A DNA stretch of 64,000 nucleotides from an uncultured Lachnospiraceae bacterium (GCA_958428365.1 CAUAFT010000009.1:1-64000); one strand, 5' to 3'. Numbered from the stretch's first letter, positions 26,108-35,695 are shown. Notes: generated by a model from the sequence alone, not told the origin. Made by a program: numbers and translations.

Positions 26108-27556
26108 TTATCGCTCAAAGTCGCCCCTGATATCCTCTTTTGGGGGTTCTAATGGGTAGGTTCCGGTGAAGCAGCCTTTACAGATCGGGAGACCTTCTAC
26201 CAGTTCTTCCAGTCTTGGGATCTCCAGGTAGCCCAGGGAATCGGCGCCTATGACGTCCCGGATCTCGTCAATGGTACGGTTGTAGGCGATGAGCTGCTCC
26301 CTCTCCGGGATGTCGGTTCCAAAATAGCAGGGCCAGAGGAACGGCGGGGAGGAGATCCTCACATGAACCTCTTTGGCTCCGGCTTCCCTGAGCATGTGAA
26401 CGATCCGGTCTGAGGTCGTTCCGCGGACGATGGAATCGTCGATCATAATGACTCTCTTTCCATCTACTGCTTCTCTTAGAACGTTCAGCTTGATCTTCAC
26501 ACTGGATTCACGATTGCTCTGTTTTGGCTTGATGAAGGTCCGTCCCACATAGCCGTTTTTTACAAAGGCAGTTCCGTATGGAATGCCTGACTCCATGGCA
26601 TAGCCAAGGGCAGCCGCATTTCCGGACTCCGGCACGCCCACGACCAGATCCGCCTCTACCGGAGAATCCATGGCTAAAAACCTTCCCGCCTGGATCCTGG
26701 ACTTATAGACTCCCACGCCGTCGATCTGACTGTCAGGTCTGGCAAAATAAATGTATTCAAAGATACAGCGCGCCTCTTTTTCCTTTGGCAGACACATGGA
26801 GGTATCGGAAACGATGCCTTTTTCCGGTGTGATGGTCACCACCTCGCCCGGCAAAACATCCCGGACAAATTCCGCTCCCAGGGTATCCAGGGCACAGCTC
26901 TCCGACGCTAAGATATAGGCGTTGTCCCTCTTTCCGATACAGAGGGGCTTGAAACCAAACGGGTCTCTGGCTCCGATCAGTTTTCTGGGACTCATGACTA
27001 CCAGCGCATAGGCTCCCTTGATCTTCTGCGCCGCCTTTTTCACAGCCTCCTCTACGGTTTTGGAGTTGAGGCGTTCTCTGGCAATATGATACGCTATGAC
27101 CTCCGAGTCGATGGTGGTCTGGAAAATAGCTCCCGTATACTCCAGCTCTTTTCGCAGCTCCATTGCGTTGATCAGATTTCCGTTGTGGGCAAGTCCCAGG
27201 GTTCCCTTTACATAGTTGAGCACCAGCGGCTGGGCGTTTTCCCTTGTGGAGGCTCCCGCCGTGGAATAGCGGACATGACCCACACCGATGTCCCCCTTCA
27301 TGGTATCCAATGTGTCCTGGGTGAACACCTCGTTGACAAGTCCCATGTCCTTATGGGTGAGGACTTTTCCCTTCGGTCCGTTGGTATCGCTGACGGCAAT
27401 ACCGCAGCTCTCCTGTCCCCGGTGCTGAAGGGCAAAGAGTCCATAGTAGATCGTGGAGGCCACGTCATTTCCGTCAAAATCATACATACCTAAAACGCCG
27501 CATTCCTCATGAAGGCCGTCCCAGGGCGTACTCTTTTCCAACTCTATTTTACTCAT
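26108..27556 (-). CDS. purF: Amidophosphoribosyltransferase
   Basis: Commits PRPP to purine synthesis by making phosphoribosylamine with glutamine. At 482 residues it has the N-terminal glutaminase domain, with Cys in HEECGVLGMYD exposed after processing of a short propeptide (about 17 residues), and a C-terminal phosphoribosyltransferase with the PRPP loop VIMIDDSIVRGTTS near residue 350. The C-terminal cysteines (CKGCFTG) together with the propeptide suggest the Bacillus-type Fe-S form. Second gene of the pur run. Confidence 0.96.
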   Translation of the reverse strand: MSKIELEKSTPWDGLHEECGVLGMYDFDGNDVASTIYYGLFALQHRGQESCGIAVSDTNGPKGKVLTHKDMGLVNEVFTQDTLDTMKGDIGVGHVRYSTAGASTRENAQPLVLNYVKGTLGLAHNGNLINAMELRKELEYTGAIFQTTIDSEVIAYHIARERLNSKTVEEAVKKAAQKIKGAYALVVMSPRKLIGARDPFGFKPLCIGKRDNAYILASESCALDTLGAEFVRDVLPGEVVTITPEKGIVSDTSMCLPKEKEARCIFEYIYFARPDSQIDGVGVYKSRIQAGRFLAMDSPVEADLVVGVPESGNAAALGYAMESGIPYGTAFVKNGYVGRTFIKPKQSNRESSVKIKLNVLREAVDGKRVIMIDDSIVRGTTSDRIVHMLREAGAKEVHVRISSPPFLWPCYFGTDIPEREQLIAYNRTIDEIRDVIGADSLGYLEIPRLEELVEGLPICKGCFTGTYPLEPPKEDIRGDFER

Positions 27557-27650
27557 TAAGCAATCTTACCTTTCTTTTCTGTCTATTGTCTGTGTAAATA
27601 TCTAATCCCTTATGCAGATTGCTTCTGCTCCTTTTGTACATCTCTATTGC

Positions 27651-28529
27651 CTAAACGAATTTCTCACCGGTCAGCAGTTCAAACGCTTCTTTATATTTAT
27701 CGACGGTCTTTGTCACGACTTCCTCCGGCAGTAAATAATCGCTGTCCGGATTCTCCTTTAACCAGTCTCTGACAAACTGTTTGTCAAAGGACGGCTGTGA
27801 TTTTCCTGCCTCATATCCCTCCAGCGGCCAGAATCTGGAGCTGTCCGGTGTGAGCATCTCGTCGCCCAGAACCACGTTTCCATTCTCGTCCAGTCCGAAC
27901 TCAAATTTGGTGTCTGCAATGATGATTCCCTTACTCAGGGCATATTCCGCACATTTTTTATAGAGAGCGATGGTACAGTCCTTGATCTGCTTTGCATAAT
28001 CCGCGCCTTTTCCAGGGAATTTTTCCTCTAAGATCTCCACGCTTCTCTCAAAAGAAATGTTTTCGTCGTGAAGTCCGATCTCCGCCTTGGTGCTTGGGGT
28101 GTAGATCGGTTCCGGTAATTTGTCGGATTCCTTCAGACCCTCCGGAAGAGTGATCCCGCAGACGGTTCCGTTCTCCTGATAACTCTCCCAGCCGCTTCCT
28201 GTGATATAGCCCCGCACGATACACTCGATCGGAAGCATCTCCAGCTTTTTGCACATCATACTGTTGCCGTCAAATCTCTCCTGTCTGAAAAATTCCGGCA
28301 TCTCCTTCACATCTACGGAAAGCATATGGTTTGGCACGATATCCTTTGTAAAGTTAAACCAGAACTCAGACATCTGGGTCAGTATCGCTCCCTTTTTGGT
28401 AATCTTGTTCTTCAAGATGTGGTCGAATGCTGAAATTCGATCCGTTGCCACAATGATGAGGCTCTCGCCATTGTCATAGACCTCACGCACTTTTCCTTCT
28501 TTGATCGGTTTAAATTCCTGAATACTCAT
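27651..28529 (-). CDS. purC: SAICAR synthase
   Basis: Joins CAIR and aspartate with ATP to give SAICAR. Start at 28529 (MSIQEFKPIKEGKVREVYD), set by GGAGGATGAC; 292 residues, the longer form of the family. Conserved KVREVYD, ATDRISAFDHIL and the ribose-binding VVLGDEMLTPDSSRFW are seen. It is the first gene of the purC-purF-purB run, with a promoter at 28622-28651. Confidence 0.96.
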   Translation of the reverse strand: MSIQEFKPIKEGKVREVYDNGESLIIVATDRISAFDHILKNKITKKGAILTQMSEFWFNFTKDIVPNHMLSVDVKEMPEFFRQERFDGNSMMCKKLEMLPIECIVRGYITGSGWESYQENGTVCGITLPEGLKESDKLPEPIYTPSTKAEIGLHDENISFERSVEILEEKFPGKGADYAKQIKDCTIALYKKCAEYALSKGIIIADTKFEFGLDENGNVVLGDEMLTPDSSRFWPLEGYEAGKSQPSFDKQFVRDWLKENPDSDYLLPEEVVTKTVDKYKEAFELLTGEKFV

Positions 28530-28621
28530 GTCATCCTCCATTTCCATGCTTTCCTTTATATGGACTCTGCCATAACGGCTTGTGTCCACAGTTTATTCTC
28601 ATTTTTACATACTACAGGGAA

Positions 28622-28651
28622 ATTATAATACAGAGGGTTTCAGAAAGTCAA
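28622..28651 (-). promoter_or_regulatory. purC promoter
   Basis: TTGACT (28646-28651) and TATAAT (28622-28627), 18 bp apart, about 90 bases before the start. I see no purine riboswitch fold in the leader. Confidence 0.65.
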
Positions 28652-28759
28652 CGAGTTTGCCTGTTCTCCTGTTTTTGGAAATGTAGAAAATTTTGTCAAT
28701 TTTATTAATTTTTTTGTATATTTTCGTTTTTATATAAGTAGGACTAATAAATATGATTT

Positions 28760-29086
28760 TTATGCCTTTGCCGCGCCGAAGAGATTTACAATGACGCATC
28801 CCGCTAAAATCAGCAGGATTCCAAATATCCCGGCAGTGGTCAGTTTTTCATGAAAGAGCAGATAGGACAGAGCTGAGGTTGCCACAATCCCCACCCCGCA
28901 CCAGATCGCATAGGCAGTTCCCAGCTGCAGCCCGTTTAACACTTTTGCAAAGGTATAATGACACACTGCATATCCTGCAATGCACAGAAGAGAGGGCAGG
29001 AGCTTTGTAAAATTCTGAGTATATTTCAACTGGGAGGTTGCAAAAATTTCCGCGGCAATGGCGATCGCCAGATAGATATATGCCAT
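28760..29086 (-). CDS. Small multidrug resistance (SMR) family exporter
   Basis: Start at 29086 (MAYIYLAIAIAAEIFATSQL) with AGGAGG upstream; 108 residues and four transmembrane helices. The membrane-embedded, proton-coupled Glu is present in AIAAEIFATS (residue 13). Conserved 'GLQLGTAYAIWCGVGIV' and LFHEKLTTAGIFGI fit the quaternary-ammonium-transporting group rather than the SugE/guanidinium group. It starts ten bases after ugpC and so may belong to the phosphoester-uptake operon, which is unusual. Dimer in the membrane by family rule. Confidence 0.88.
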   Translation of the reverse strand: MAYIYLAIAIAAEIFATSQLKYTQNFTKLLPSLLCIAGYAVCHYTFAKVLNGLQLGTAYAIWCGVGIVATSALSYLLFHEKLTTAGIFGILLILAGCVIVNLFGAAKA

Positions 29087-29096
29087 TTTCAACCTC

Positions 29097-30200
29097 CTAA
29101 TTCGTGATGGTATTTCCCGTCTCACTGTCAAAAACATGGATCTTATCCAGCTGATATCTCAAGGAGACGTTCTGTCCCGCCTCCAGCTTCTGGCTGGTCT
29201 CGGTCTTTACCACCATCTGCCGTCCCGGCGTATCCACATAGACGATGGCCTCCGAGCCTAACATCTCATAGACCTCGATCTTCCCGTCCTCATGACAGAT
29301 TTCCTCATCCTTTCTGACAGATAAGCGGATATGTTCCGGGCGTATTCCAAGAACCACCTGTTTTCCCAGATATTCCTCTCTTAACTTCTCCGCCTTTTCC
29401 GCTAACAGCGGAACGAAACAGGCTCCTGTATCCACACCGCAGATCCCGTCCTTCTTCACGCAGATCCCCTCTATAAAATTCATCGGGGGCGTTCCGATAA
29501 ATCCTGCCACAAAGCGATTCACCGGATAGTTGAACAGTCTTTGAGGGGTATCGATCTGCTGGATCGCCCCATCCTTCATCACGACGATTCTGGTGCCCAG
29601 CGTCATCGCCTCGGTCTGATCGTGGGTGACATAGATAAAGGTGGTGTTCAGCTTCTGGTAGAGGCCTGCAATCTCCACCCTCATCTGTCCCCGGAGCTTT
29701 GCGTCCAGGTTGGACAGCGGTTCATCCATCAAAAATACTTTCGGATTTCGCACGATCGCCCTTCCCATGGCGACTCTCTGCTTCTGACCGCCGGATAATT
29801 CTCCCGGTTTCCGATCCAGCACCTTCTCCAGTCCGAGAATCCTCGCCGCTTCCTCCACCTTCTGCTTAATGACCTCCTTACTCTCGTGTTTGATCTTCAG
29901 ACTGTAAGCAATGTTATTCCTCACCGTCATGTGGGGATAGAGGGCATAATTCTGAAATACCATGGCAATGTCCCTTTCGCTGGGGCTGACTTCATTCATC
30001 CTCTGTCCGTCAATGCAGAGCTCTCCATCCGTGATCTCCTCCAATCCCGCGATCATCCGCAGGGTGGTGGATTTTCCACAGCCCGACGGTCCCACGAAGA
30101 TGATAAATTCTTTGTCCTCAATCTCCATATCAAAGTCTTTCACTGCCTCGAATCCGTTTTCATATCGTTTGTATATATGTTTCAATGAAATATTTGCCAT
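29097..30200 (-). CDS. ugpC: ABC transporter ATPase, UgpC/MsmK type
   Basis: Energises the sugar/glycerophosphate importer encoded in the same operon. It has 367 residues. Walker A GPSGCGKSTT (about 38), signature LSGGQKQRVAMG (about 135), Walker B VFLMDEPLSNLDAKLR, H-loop VTHDQTEAMT, and the C-terminal TOBE/OB domain (about 240-367) with GIRPEHIRL. These ATPases often serve several CUT1 systems, so it may be shared. Lies three bases after the HAD gene. Confidence 0.9.
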   Translation of the reverse strand: MANISLKHIYKRYENGFEAVKDFDMEIEDKEFIIFVGPSGCGKSTTLRMIAGLEEITDGELCIDGQRMNEVSPSERDIAMVFQNYALYPHMTVRNNIAYSLKIKHESKEVIKQKVEEAARILGLEKVLDRKPGELSGGQKQRVAMGRAIVRNPKVFLMDEPLSNLDAKLRGQMRVEIAGLYQKLNTTFIYVTHDQTEAMTLGTRIVVMKDGAIQQIDTPQRLFNYPVNRFVAGFIGTPPMNFIEGICVKKDGICGVDTGACFVPLLAEKAEKLREEYLGKQVVLGIRPEHIRLSVRKDEEICHEDGKIEVYEMLGSEAIVYVDTPGRQMVVKTETSQKLEAGQNVSLRYQLDKIHVFDSETGNTITN

Positions 30201-30202
30201 AA

Positions 30203-30964
30203 TTATATCCCTTCTGCTTCCTCAATTCTATTGCATTTTCTCATCAAATGTACCAGATCCACAACGGAAAAGATCAGCACATCGGCACATTGTTTCATAC
30301 TCTCTTTCTTCCCGGTTCCCGACAGGACTCCTACCGCTAAGGCTCCTCCATTTTTTGCAAACTGCATATCGTGGGGAGTGTCTCCCACCACAGCGATCTC
30401 CTCCCTGCGGATCCCCCAGGTCTGCGCCGCCATCTCAATCAGCCTTGCATCCGGCTTTACGGGAAGGTCGGTGCCCGCCGTCCCCCAAAAGGAAATATAT
30501 TCCGTCACTCCCAGCTTTTCCATGCAGTGTCTTGTGGATGCCGGTTCATCCGTTGTCGCCAGCCCTGTCTGTATTCCCATTTGGTTCAGCTTTTCCAGCA
30601 TTTTTTTAACGTCGGTAAACACCGGATAGGACTCCCGTCGTTCCACGGTCTCCTTGAAAAAAAGTTCTGTCAGTTGTTTTTCCAGCTCTCCGGTATCCGC
30701 CTTCTTGCCGGAAAGCTCCTCCAACAGAGGTCTGATGTCCTCTGCAATGCCGCGATAACTCTTCCACGCAAGAGGACCCTCGGAGTCCACGATTCCTTTT
30801 TCCACCCCAAGGCATTTTAAAAGCCGCCTCTTATTCTCATCGTTTACCATGACGCCGTACTCCTTCAGGAGGGAAGCCGCCACGGGGCCTGCCGCCTTCC
30901 CCCACACCTCGTAAAAATCGATCAACGTTCCGTCTTTATCTAATAAAATTCCTTTAATCTCCAT
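30203..30964 (-). CDS. HAD-family phosphatase
   Basis: A 253-residue hydrolase of the phosphoglycolate-phosphatase type. Motif I DKDGTLIDF with nucleophile and acid Asp at about residues 9 and 11, motif II TDEP region TGLATTDEPAS, motif III Lys near 'KPDARLIEMA' and motif IV VVGDTPHDMQFA. A helical cap lies between. It overlaps the end of the PHP gene by 11 bases and precedes ugpC. It probably removes phosphate from a small imported phosphate ester. Confidence 0.85.
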   Translation of the reverse strand: MEIKGILLDKDGTLIDFYEVWGKAAGPVAASLLKEYGVMVNDENKRRLLKCLGVEKGIVDSEGPLAWKSYRGIAEDIRPLLEELSGKKADTGELEKQLTELFFKETVERRESYPVFTDVKKMLEKLNQMGIQTGLATTDEPASTRHCMEKLGVTEYISFWGTAGTDLPVKPDARLIEMAAQTWGIRREEIAVVGDTPHDMQFAKNGGALAVGVLSGTGKKESMKQCADVLIFSVVDLVHLMRKCNRIEEAEGI

Positions 30965-32444
30965 ACTGATTCATCTCCTGAAGAATATCCCCATAAGTGA
31001 GAAAGCGATGTTCCTTTCTTCCCCGGTACAGTGGATTGGTATAGAGCAAAAATCCTCCATCCCTGCCCTCTGCTCCTATTCTAAACCAGTGATACCTTCC
31101 ATCCTCCCATGCGACCCCGGTCCTTGCCCGGTAGGTTCGATCCTCCTTTAAAAAGGTGACCGGAAGCTCTCTCTTCTTCCCGTCCTCCAGAACATAGACC
31201 ACCGGTTTTTCCATGAGATCGCAGATTGCAAGCTCCACCTCCACTTCCGCCTCATCTCTGATCTCGTCACCGGGCAGGTAGTTCCTTTTTTCTCCCCTTA
31301 TAAAAATGTCAGCCCGGCAGCGGCGGGAGACATAACAATGGCCTTTCCTGATTGCCTCCAAAAGCCTCTTGGGCGTCAGTTCCTCCACATACGCCCAGGT
31401 TGCGGGATCCCCCGCTATGGAAGGTTCCGTGGCTCCCGGATACCTTTCTTCTATGGTGTTGTGGGAATCGCTTCCCCCAATCCCGGTGATCCGGTATCCG
31501 TCCTGCCATAGCAGATCCAAAAGGCGGATCGCCCTTTCATTTGCTTCCCCGGCATATTGATAGGTGGGGTCGTTGACGATTTCCAGGCAGTCGATATCGC
31601 AAAGGGGCATATCCCGGTACTCCCATTTCCAGATATGTAAAAACGGATGGTTCAGACTGTAGACCCAGTTGTATCTCTTAGCTTCCAAGGAGGCTCTCCT
31701 CAGATCCTCGCAACCCTCTTCCACAGTCAGATGGCTCACATTGGAAATCAGATCTTGCGGCATCCTGTCGATCCCAAAAATATTGGCGTGACCTGCTTCC
31801 GTGGTGATCTCCACTCCCGGAAGGATCAGAAGCTCCCCCGCCTTCCAGCCGGTGTGGATCACATTGTGCTCCGTGGGAACATAATAATCCAATTTCATCA
31901 AACCGGCTTTTCTCGTGGCATTTTCCGTGGTCTCTTTTCCATCGGAGAGCCGTGTGTGAGTATGCCAGTCTCCCTTATACCATCCCGGACTGCCGCTGTA
32001 GATTTTATTCCAGTCATAATTCACATAGGTGAAATCCCCGTCTGTCCAGACATCTTCGCCCACGGATTCCTGAATCTCCGCCTTCTTATCACAGATGGTA
32101 AAAAGAACCGGGATCTCTTCCTCCCCCAAAACCTGATCCAGATATTTTGCAAACACCCGGATCTCCAGCGTCCACTCGCCTGAAACGACGCTTCCCGGAA
32201 CTCCTCCGATGGTGGTATCCGTTCCCTTAGATCCGATCTGGATCACAGGTTCCCCGTATCCCAACTGCTTTTGAAAACAGATTTCTCCATTCGGATCCTT
32301 CAATAAGAGGAATACCAAAAAAGCAGCTTCTTTTTTCAGGTCATATCGTATGGAAAAATGGCTGCATCCGGCAGGGACCAAGAAGGTCTCCTGTCGGAAT
32401 GTAACCATATTTTTATTCATTAAAAATGTAATCTTTTTTTCCAT
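30954..32444 (-). CDS. CehA/McbA-type PHP metallohydrolase
   Basis: A 496-residue enzyme. The N-terminal beta-domain (about 1-150) precedes a PHP domain with metal-binding HxH in KGDWHTHTRLSDG, His in YVPTEHN, Glu in GVEITTEAGHANIFG, His in YSLNHPFLH and Asp-x-His in GGSDSHN. PHP proteins of this group hydrolyse phosphodiesters and other esters with divalent metals. Its start overlaps the stop of the binding-protein gene (TAATG). In this operon a glycerophosphodiester or similar substrate is likely. No signal peptide, so it acts in the cytoplasm on imported substrate. Confidence 0.82.
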   Translation of the reverse strand: MEKKITFLMNKNMVTFRQETFLVPAGCSHFSIRYDLKKEAAFLVFLLLKDPNGEICFQKQLGYGEPVIQIGSKGTDTTIGGVPGSVVSGEWTLEIRVFAKYLDQVLGEEEIPVLFTICDKKAEIQESVGEDVWTDGDFTYVNYDWNKIYSGSPGWYKGDWHTHTRLSDGKETTENATRKAGLMKLDYYVPTEHNVIHTGWKAGELLILPGVEITTEAGHANIFGIDRMPQDLISNVSHLTVEEGCEDLRRASLEAKRYNWVYSLNHPFLHIWKWEYRDMPLCDIDCLEIVNDPTYQYAGEANERAIRLLDLLWQDGYRITGIGGSDSHNTIEERYPGATEPSIAGDPATWAYVEELTPKRLLEAIRKGHCYVSRRCRADIFIRGEKRNYLPGDEIRDEAEVEVELAICDLMEKPVVYVLEDGKKRELPVTFLKEDRTYRARTGVAWEDGRYHWFRIGAEGRDGGFLLYTNPLYRGRKEHRFLTYGDILQEMNQYGD

Positions 32445-33760
32445 TATTTTGCCAACGCTTCCTCCAGCGCTTTCTGTGCTGTCTTTTGCGCCTCCTCTAA
32501 GGCTTCCTTTGCGGAGACTCCGTCCAGCTCCACCTTATCCGCCGCAACGTTGAGAGCGTCCTTGATGGCTCCGTCCGTCGGATCCACCGGATACACGGAA
32601 CCGTGGGAGGCCTGGGCAAGAGGTACTGCCGCCTGTGGATTTTCCTCCACATAAGCCTGATACTCCTCATTGTCGTTTACTGCAAGGTTTACCGGCACAT
32701 ACCCTGTGGACATGGTCCACTGTGCCTGACTCTGGGCGTTGGTGAAGTATCTCATGAAATCATAGGCTCCCTGCTTTTCCTCATCGGAAGAGCTTTCCAG
32801 GATACTGAGCAGTTTTGCTTCCGCCATCGGCGCTGACTCCGTATCCTCATCCCATGCTGGCTGTTCCATTGCCGCCACGATATCAAAATCCAGATCTGCC
32901 TGGTCTCCTGAAGATCCGGTATAACCGCCCGCAGTTCCTTCCAGTACATCGTCAATGGTATTGTACCAGTACTCCCAGCCCTGTCCGCCGGAGTTCACCG
33001 CCATGGTCTTATCGTCATGGATCCAGGTGCGGAAGCTCTCCCATACCTCTACCCATTCCTCTGAGTTGATGGTAACCGTCTTTCCGTCCTCGCTGAGTAC
33101 AGAAGCTCCGTTGCTTAAGGCCGCATCGATCATATTATCCGCGCCCCACATCGGCTCCCAGCCGTACTCATACTCTCCGGTAGCCTTGATGGCTGCTGCA
33201 GCCCCGCTTAGATCCTGCCAGGTCTTAATGCTGTCAGGCTCAATATTCGCCGCCTCAAAAGCCGCTTTGTTATAATAGAGCACCTGCGTGGTACCGTAGG
33301 CAGGCATGGCAAAGATCTTTCCATCCTCATCTACACCCTGGTCAAAAAATACCTGAACATAGTCCTCTCTGTTAAAATCTCCATCCTCATCCATCAGGCT
33401 TCCAAGATCTGTGACAAGTCCCTTATCTGATAAGGCCCTCGTCACATCCGCATTCAAAAGGACCACATCCGGCGCCGCCTTACCTGCAACGGCTGACTGC
33501 AATTTCTGATAGGTCTCGTCATAATCCGCCTGGGTAACGGCATTTACCTCATACTGATCCTGGGACGCATTGTACTCGTCGATAATATCCTGAACCACAT
33601 TGACCGCGGTCTTTCCTCCTGAATACCAAAATTCGATCTCTGTCTTTCCATTTGCAGATGCACTCTTCGTATCCTTGCTCTCTGTGCTGCTTTTGCATCC
33701 TGTCATACAGCCCATGGCAAGCACTGCCGCCAGACCTGCTGCGATAATTCTTTTTTTCAT
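32444..33760 (-). CDS. ugpB: Extracellular solute-binding lipoprotein (UgpB-like)
   Basis: A 438-residue receptor for the importer. Signal peptide MKKRIIAAGLAAVLAMGC with lipobox MTGC (Cys about 22). Family-1 solute-binding fold with EFWYSGGKTAVNVVQDIIDEYNASQ near the start and 'AAPDVVLLNADVTRALSDKGLV'-type hinge region split across strands. UgpB-like because of its place with UgpA/E/C and phosphoesterase genes; it could bind another sugar derivative. AAGGAGG precedes the ATG. Confidence 0.85.
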   Translation of the reverse strand: MKKRIIAAGLAAVLAMGCMTGCKSSTESKDTKSASANGKTEIEFWYSGGKTAVNVVQDIIDEYNASQDQYEVNAVTQADYDETYQKLQSAVAGKAAPDVVLLNADVTRALSDKGLVTDLGSLMDEDGDFNREDYVQVFFDQGVDEDGKIFAMPAYGTTQVLYYNKAAFEAANIEPDSIKTWQDLSGAAAAIKATGEYEYGWEPMWGADNMIDAALSNGASVLSEDGKTVTINSEEWVEVWESFRTWIHDDKTMAVNSGGQGWEYWYNTIDDVLEGTAGGYTGSSGDQADLDFDIVAAMEQPAWDEDTESAPMAEAKLLSILESSSDEEKQGAYDFMRYFTNAQSQAQWTMSTGYVPVNLAVNDNEEYQAYVEENPQAAVPLAQASHGSVYPVDPTDGAIKDALNVAADKVELDGVSAKEALEEAQKTAQKALEEALAK

Positions 33761-33782
33761 TTTTCTTTTTCCTCCTTATTAT

Positions 33783-34646
33783 TTATCCTTTCATACCGGT
33801 GTCTCCACCGATACCATTGATAAACCATTTTTGTGTAAAAGCGAATAGGATCAGTAATGGGATCACGATCAGCGCGCTTCCCGCCATTACCAGCGCCCAT
33901 TCCGTTCCGTAGGCTCCCCCCTCTATGAAGAAACTGCGAAGTCCCTGGGATACCAGATATTTGGACTCATCATTTGTGATGAGGAAAGGCCACATATAAT
34001 TGTTATAGGTTGAGATAAAGCTCATAAGCCCGAAGGTGATAAAAGAGGATTTTGTCATCGGGCAGACAATCTCCCAGAGAATCCTCCAATGACCTGCTCC
34101 ATCCATCTTCGCCGCCTCCACCAGCCCCTTCGGCACCTGCATGAAAGCCTGCCTCAGCAAAAAGATGCCGAAAATGCTCACCGTACTGGAGATGACCAGT
34201 CCGGTCAGGGTGTTGAGCAGATTCCAATCCGCTAAAATGATATAGCTTGGAATATAGGTCGCCGCCACGGGAAGCATATAGATTCCCATAACCACTGTAA
34301 ACAGTATTTTTCTTCCTCTGAATTTCAGAAACACCATGGCATAGCTAAGCATGGCTCCGGTCACGATCTGAAGCAGGATCACAACCACGGAAACCAGCAC
34401 GCTGTTCCCTATGTAATGGAGGATCGGGGAATCAAAAATCACTGACGTCAGATTACCCCACTGCGGTGTGGATGGAAAAAAATGTTTCACATCCATGATC
34501 TCACTTTTGGTCTTTAAGGCGCTGAGCACCATCCAGAGGAATGGAAACGCCGTAAAGACACAGGCTATGAAAAGCACCGCATATTTTGCAAGACTTCCCA
34601 CCATCCTGCCTGGTTGGATCTCTATTTTCTTATTTATTCTCCTCAT
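33783..34646 (-). CDS. ugpE: Carbohydrate ABC permease (UgpE-like)
   Basis: A 287-residue inner-membrane subunit with six predicted helices. The coupling EAA loop is seen as EAAKMDGAGHWRILWEIVCPM near residue 188. The C-terminal part VSQGLRSFFIEGGAYGTEWA is typical of UgpE/MalG. Ribosome site AGGAGGCGGTT. It follows ugpA by ten bases. Confidence 0.9.
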   Translation of the reverse strand: MRRINKKIEIQPGRMVGSLAKYAVLFIACVFTAFPFLWMVLSALKTKSEIMDVKHFFPSTPQWGNLTSVIFDSPILHYIGNSVLVSVVVILLQIVTGAMLSYAMVFLKFRGRKILFTVVMGIYMLPVAATYIPSYIILADWNLLNTLTGLVISSTVSIFGIFLLRQAFMQVPKGLVEAAKMDGAGHWRILWEIVCPMTKSSFITFGLMSFISTYNNYMWPFLITNDESKYLVSQGLRSFFIEGGAYGTEWALVMAGSALIVIPLLILFAFTQKWFINGIGGDTGMKG

Positions 34647-34655
34647 AACCGCCTC

Positions 34656-35558
34656 CTAATAGTGAACCCATTTCTTAGAACCCCAAAACTGTGCTAAGGA
34701 AAGCAGTACCGTCAGGACGATCATAACCACCGCCACCGCAGCCGCCTGCCCCATTTTGAACTCCTCAAAGCCCAGCTGGTAATACATATACAACAGGGTT
34801 CTTGTACTTCCCGATGGTCCTCCCTGGGTCAGTATCTGGATCTGGTCATAAGCCTGCAGGGAATTGACCATCGTAATGATCATTAAAAAGAAGGTCGTTG
34901 GAGATATGCTGGGCAGTGTCATATCCCGGAACTGTCTCCACCTCTTCGCCCCGTCCAGACTACTGGCCTCATAGAGTTCCTTAGGAACCTTTTCCAATGC
35001 CGACAGATAGAAGATCATGGCATAGCCGAGACTCTTCCAGACCGTCACAATGATCACGGAGAGCATGGCTGTCTCGGAGCTGCTGATCCATTTCAGAGCC
35101 GGAAGATTAAAAAGTCCCAGCACTGCATTCGCCAATCCGTCCTTGGGCTGGAAGATCCAGGTCCAGACAATGGAGATGGCGACCGTCGGTGTGATCCACG
35201 GGGAAAACAGAATAAATTTTACAATTCCACTCCCTTTGAAATTCTTCCTGAGCAAAAGCGCCAACCCCAACCCGCCAAGAATCGTGGGCAGCAGCGTGCC
35301 AAGGGTAAATACCAGCGTATTCCACAGTGCATTGTAGAATCGCGGATCCTTAAACAATGCAATATAATTTTCCAAAAATACAAAGTTGTAATCCGGCGTC
35401 ATAAAATCCCAGTCCGTAAAACTCAGCCAGATAGATCTTAAGATCGGATAAATCCAAAAGATCACTAAAGGTATCAGCGCCGGAAGAACAAAGATCCATG
35501 TAGTCGCAGTCTCTCTGTTTTGAACTCTTCTCCTCTTTGACGCTACGTTATTCTGCAT
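34656..35558 (-). CDS. ugpA: Carbohydrate ABC permease (UgpA-like)
   Basis: A 300-residue partner permease with six helices. The N-terminal IYPILRSIWLSFTDWDF and the EAA loop YEASSLDGAKRWRQFRDMTLP near residue 205 are visible (read in pieces). 'ILTQGGPSGSTRTLLYMYYQ' near the C-terminus is characteristic. First gene of the operon, with AAGGAG 11 bases before the ATG and the putative PhoP box at 35580-35651. Confidence 0.9.
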   Translation of the reverse strand: MQNNVASKRRRVQNRETATTWIFVLPALIPLVIFWIYPILRSIWLSFTDWDFMTPDYNFVFLENYIALFKDPRFYNALWNTLVFTLGTLLPTILGGLGLALLLRKNFKGSGIVKFILFSPWITPTVAISIVWTWIFQPKDGLANAVLGLFNLPALKWISSSETAMLSVIIVTVWKSLGYAMIFYLSALEKVPKELYEASSLDGAKRWRQFRDMTLPSISPTTFFLMIITMVNSLQAYDQIQILTQGGPSGSTRTLLYMYYQLGFEEFKMGQAAAVAVVMIVLTVLLSLAQFWGSKKWVHY

Positions 35559-35579
35559 TTCATATCTAACTCCTTTCTC

Positions 35580-35651
35580 TGTAAAATTATAGTTTTGGAA
35601 AGTAAAATGCTCTATCCATTTTCTGTAAAATACCTGTAAAAATTATGTAGA
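35580..35651 (-). promoter_or_regulatory. PhoP-box-like promoter of the ugp operon
   Basis: On the minus strand TCTACA (35646-35651), TTTACA (35635-35640) and TTTACA (35624-35629) are spaced by exactly 11 bp, and another TTTACA lies 44 bp further (35580-35585). A perfect TATAAT (35586-35591) has no consensus -35. PhoP of Bacillus binds TT(A/T/C)ACA repeats with about 5-bp gaps, which this matches. Confidence 0.65.
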
Positions 35652-35695
35652 TTTTTTGCCACTGATCCTTCTGTCCAGGCAGGGTTTCCTATTAA

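Noticed and set aside
28530..28759. Purine riboswitch before purC
   Set aside because: A normal promoter is seen but no paired P1/P2/P3 arrangement could be found by eye.
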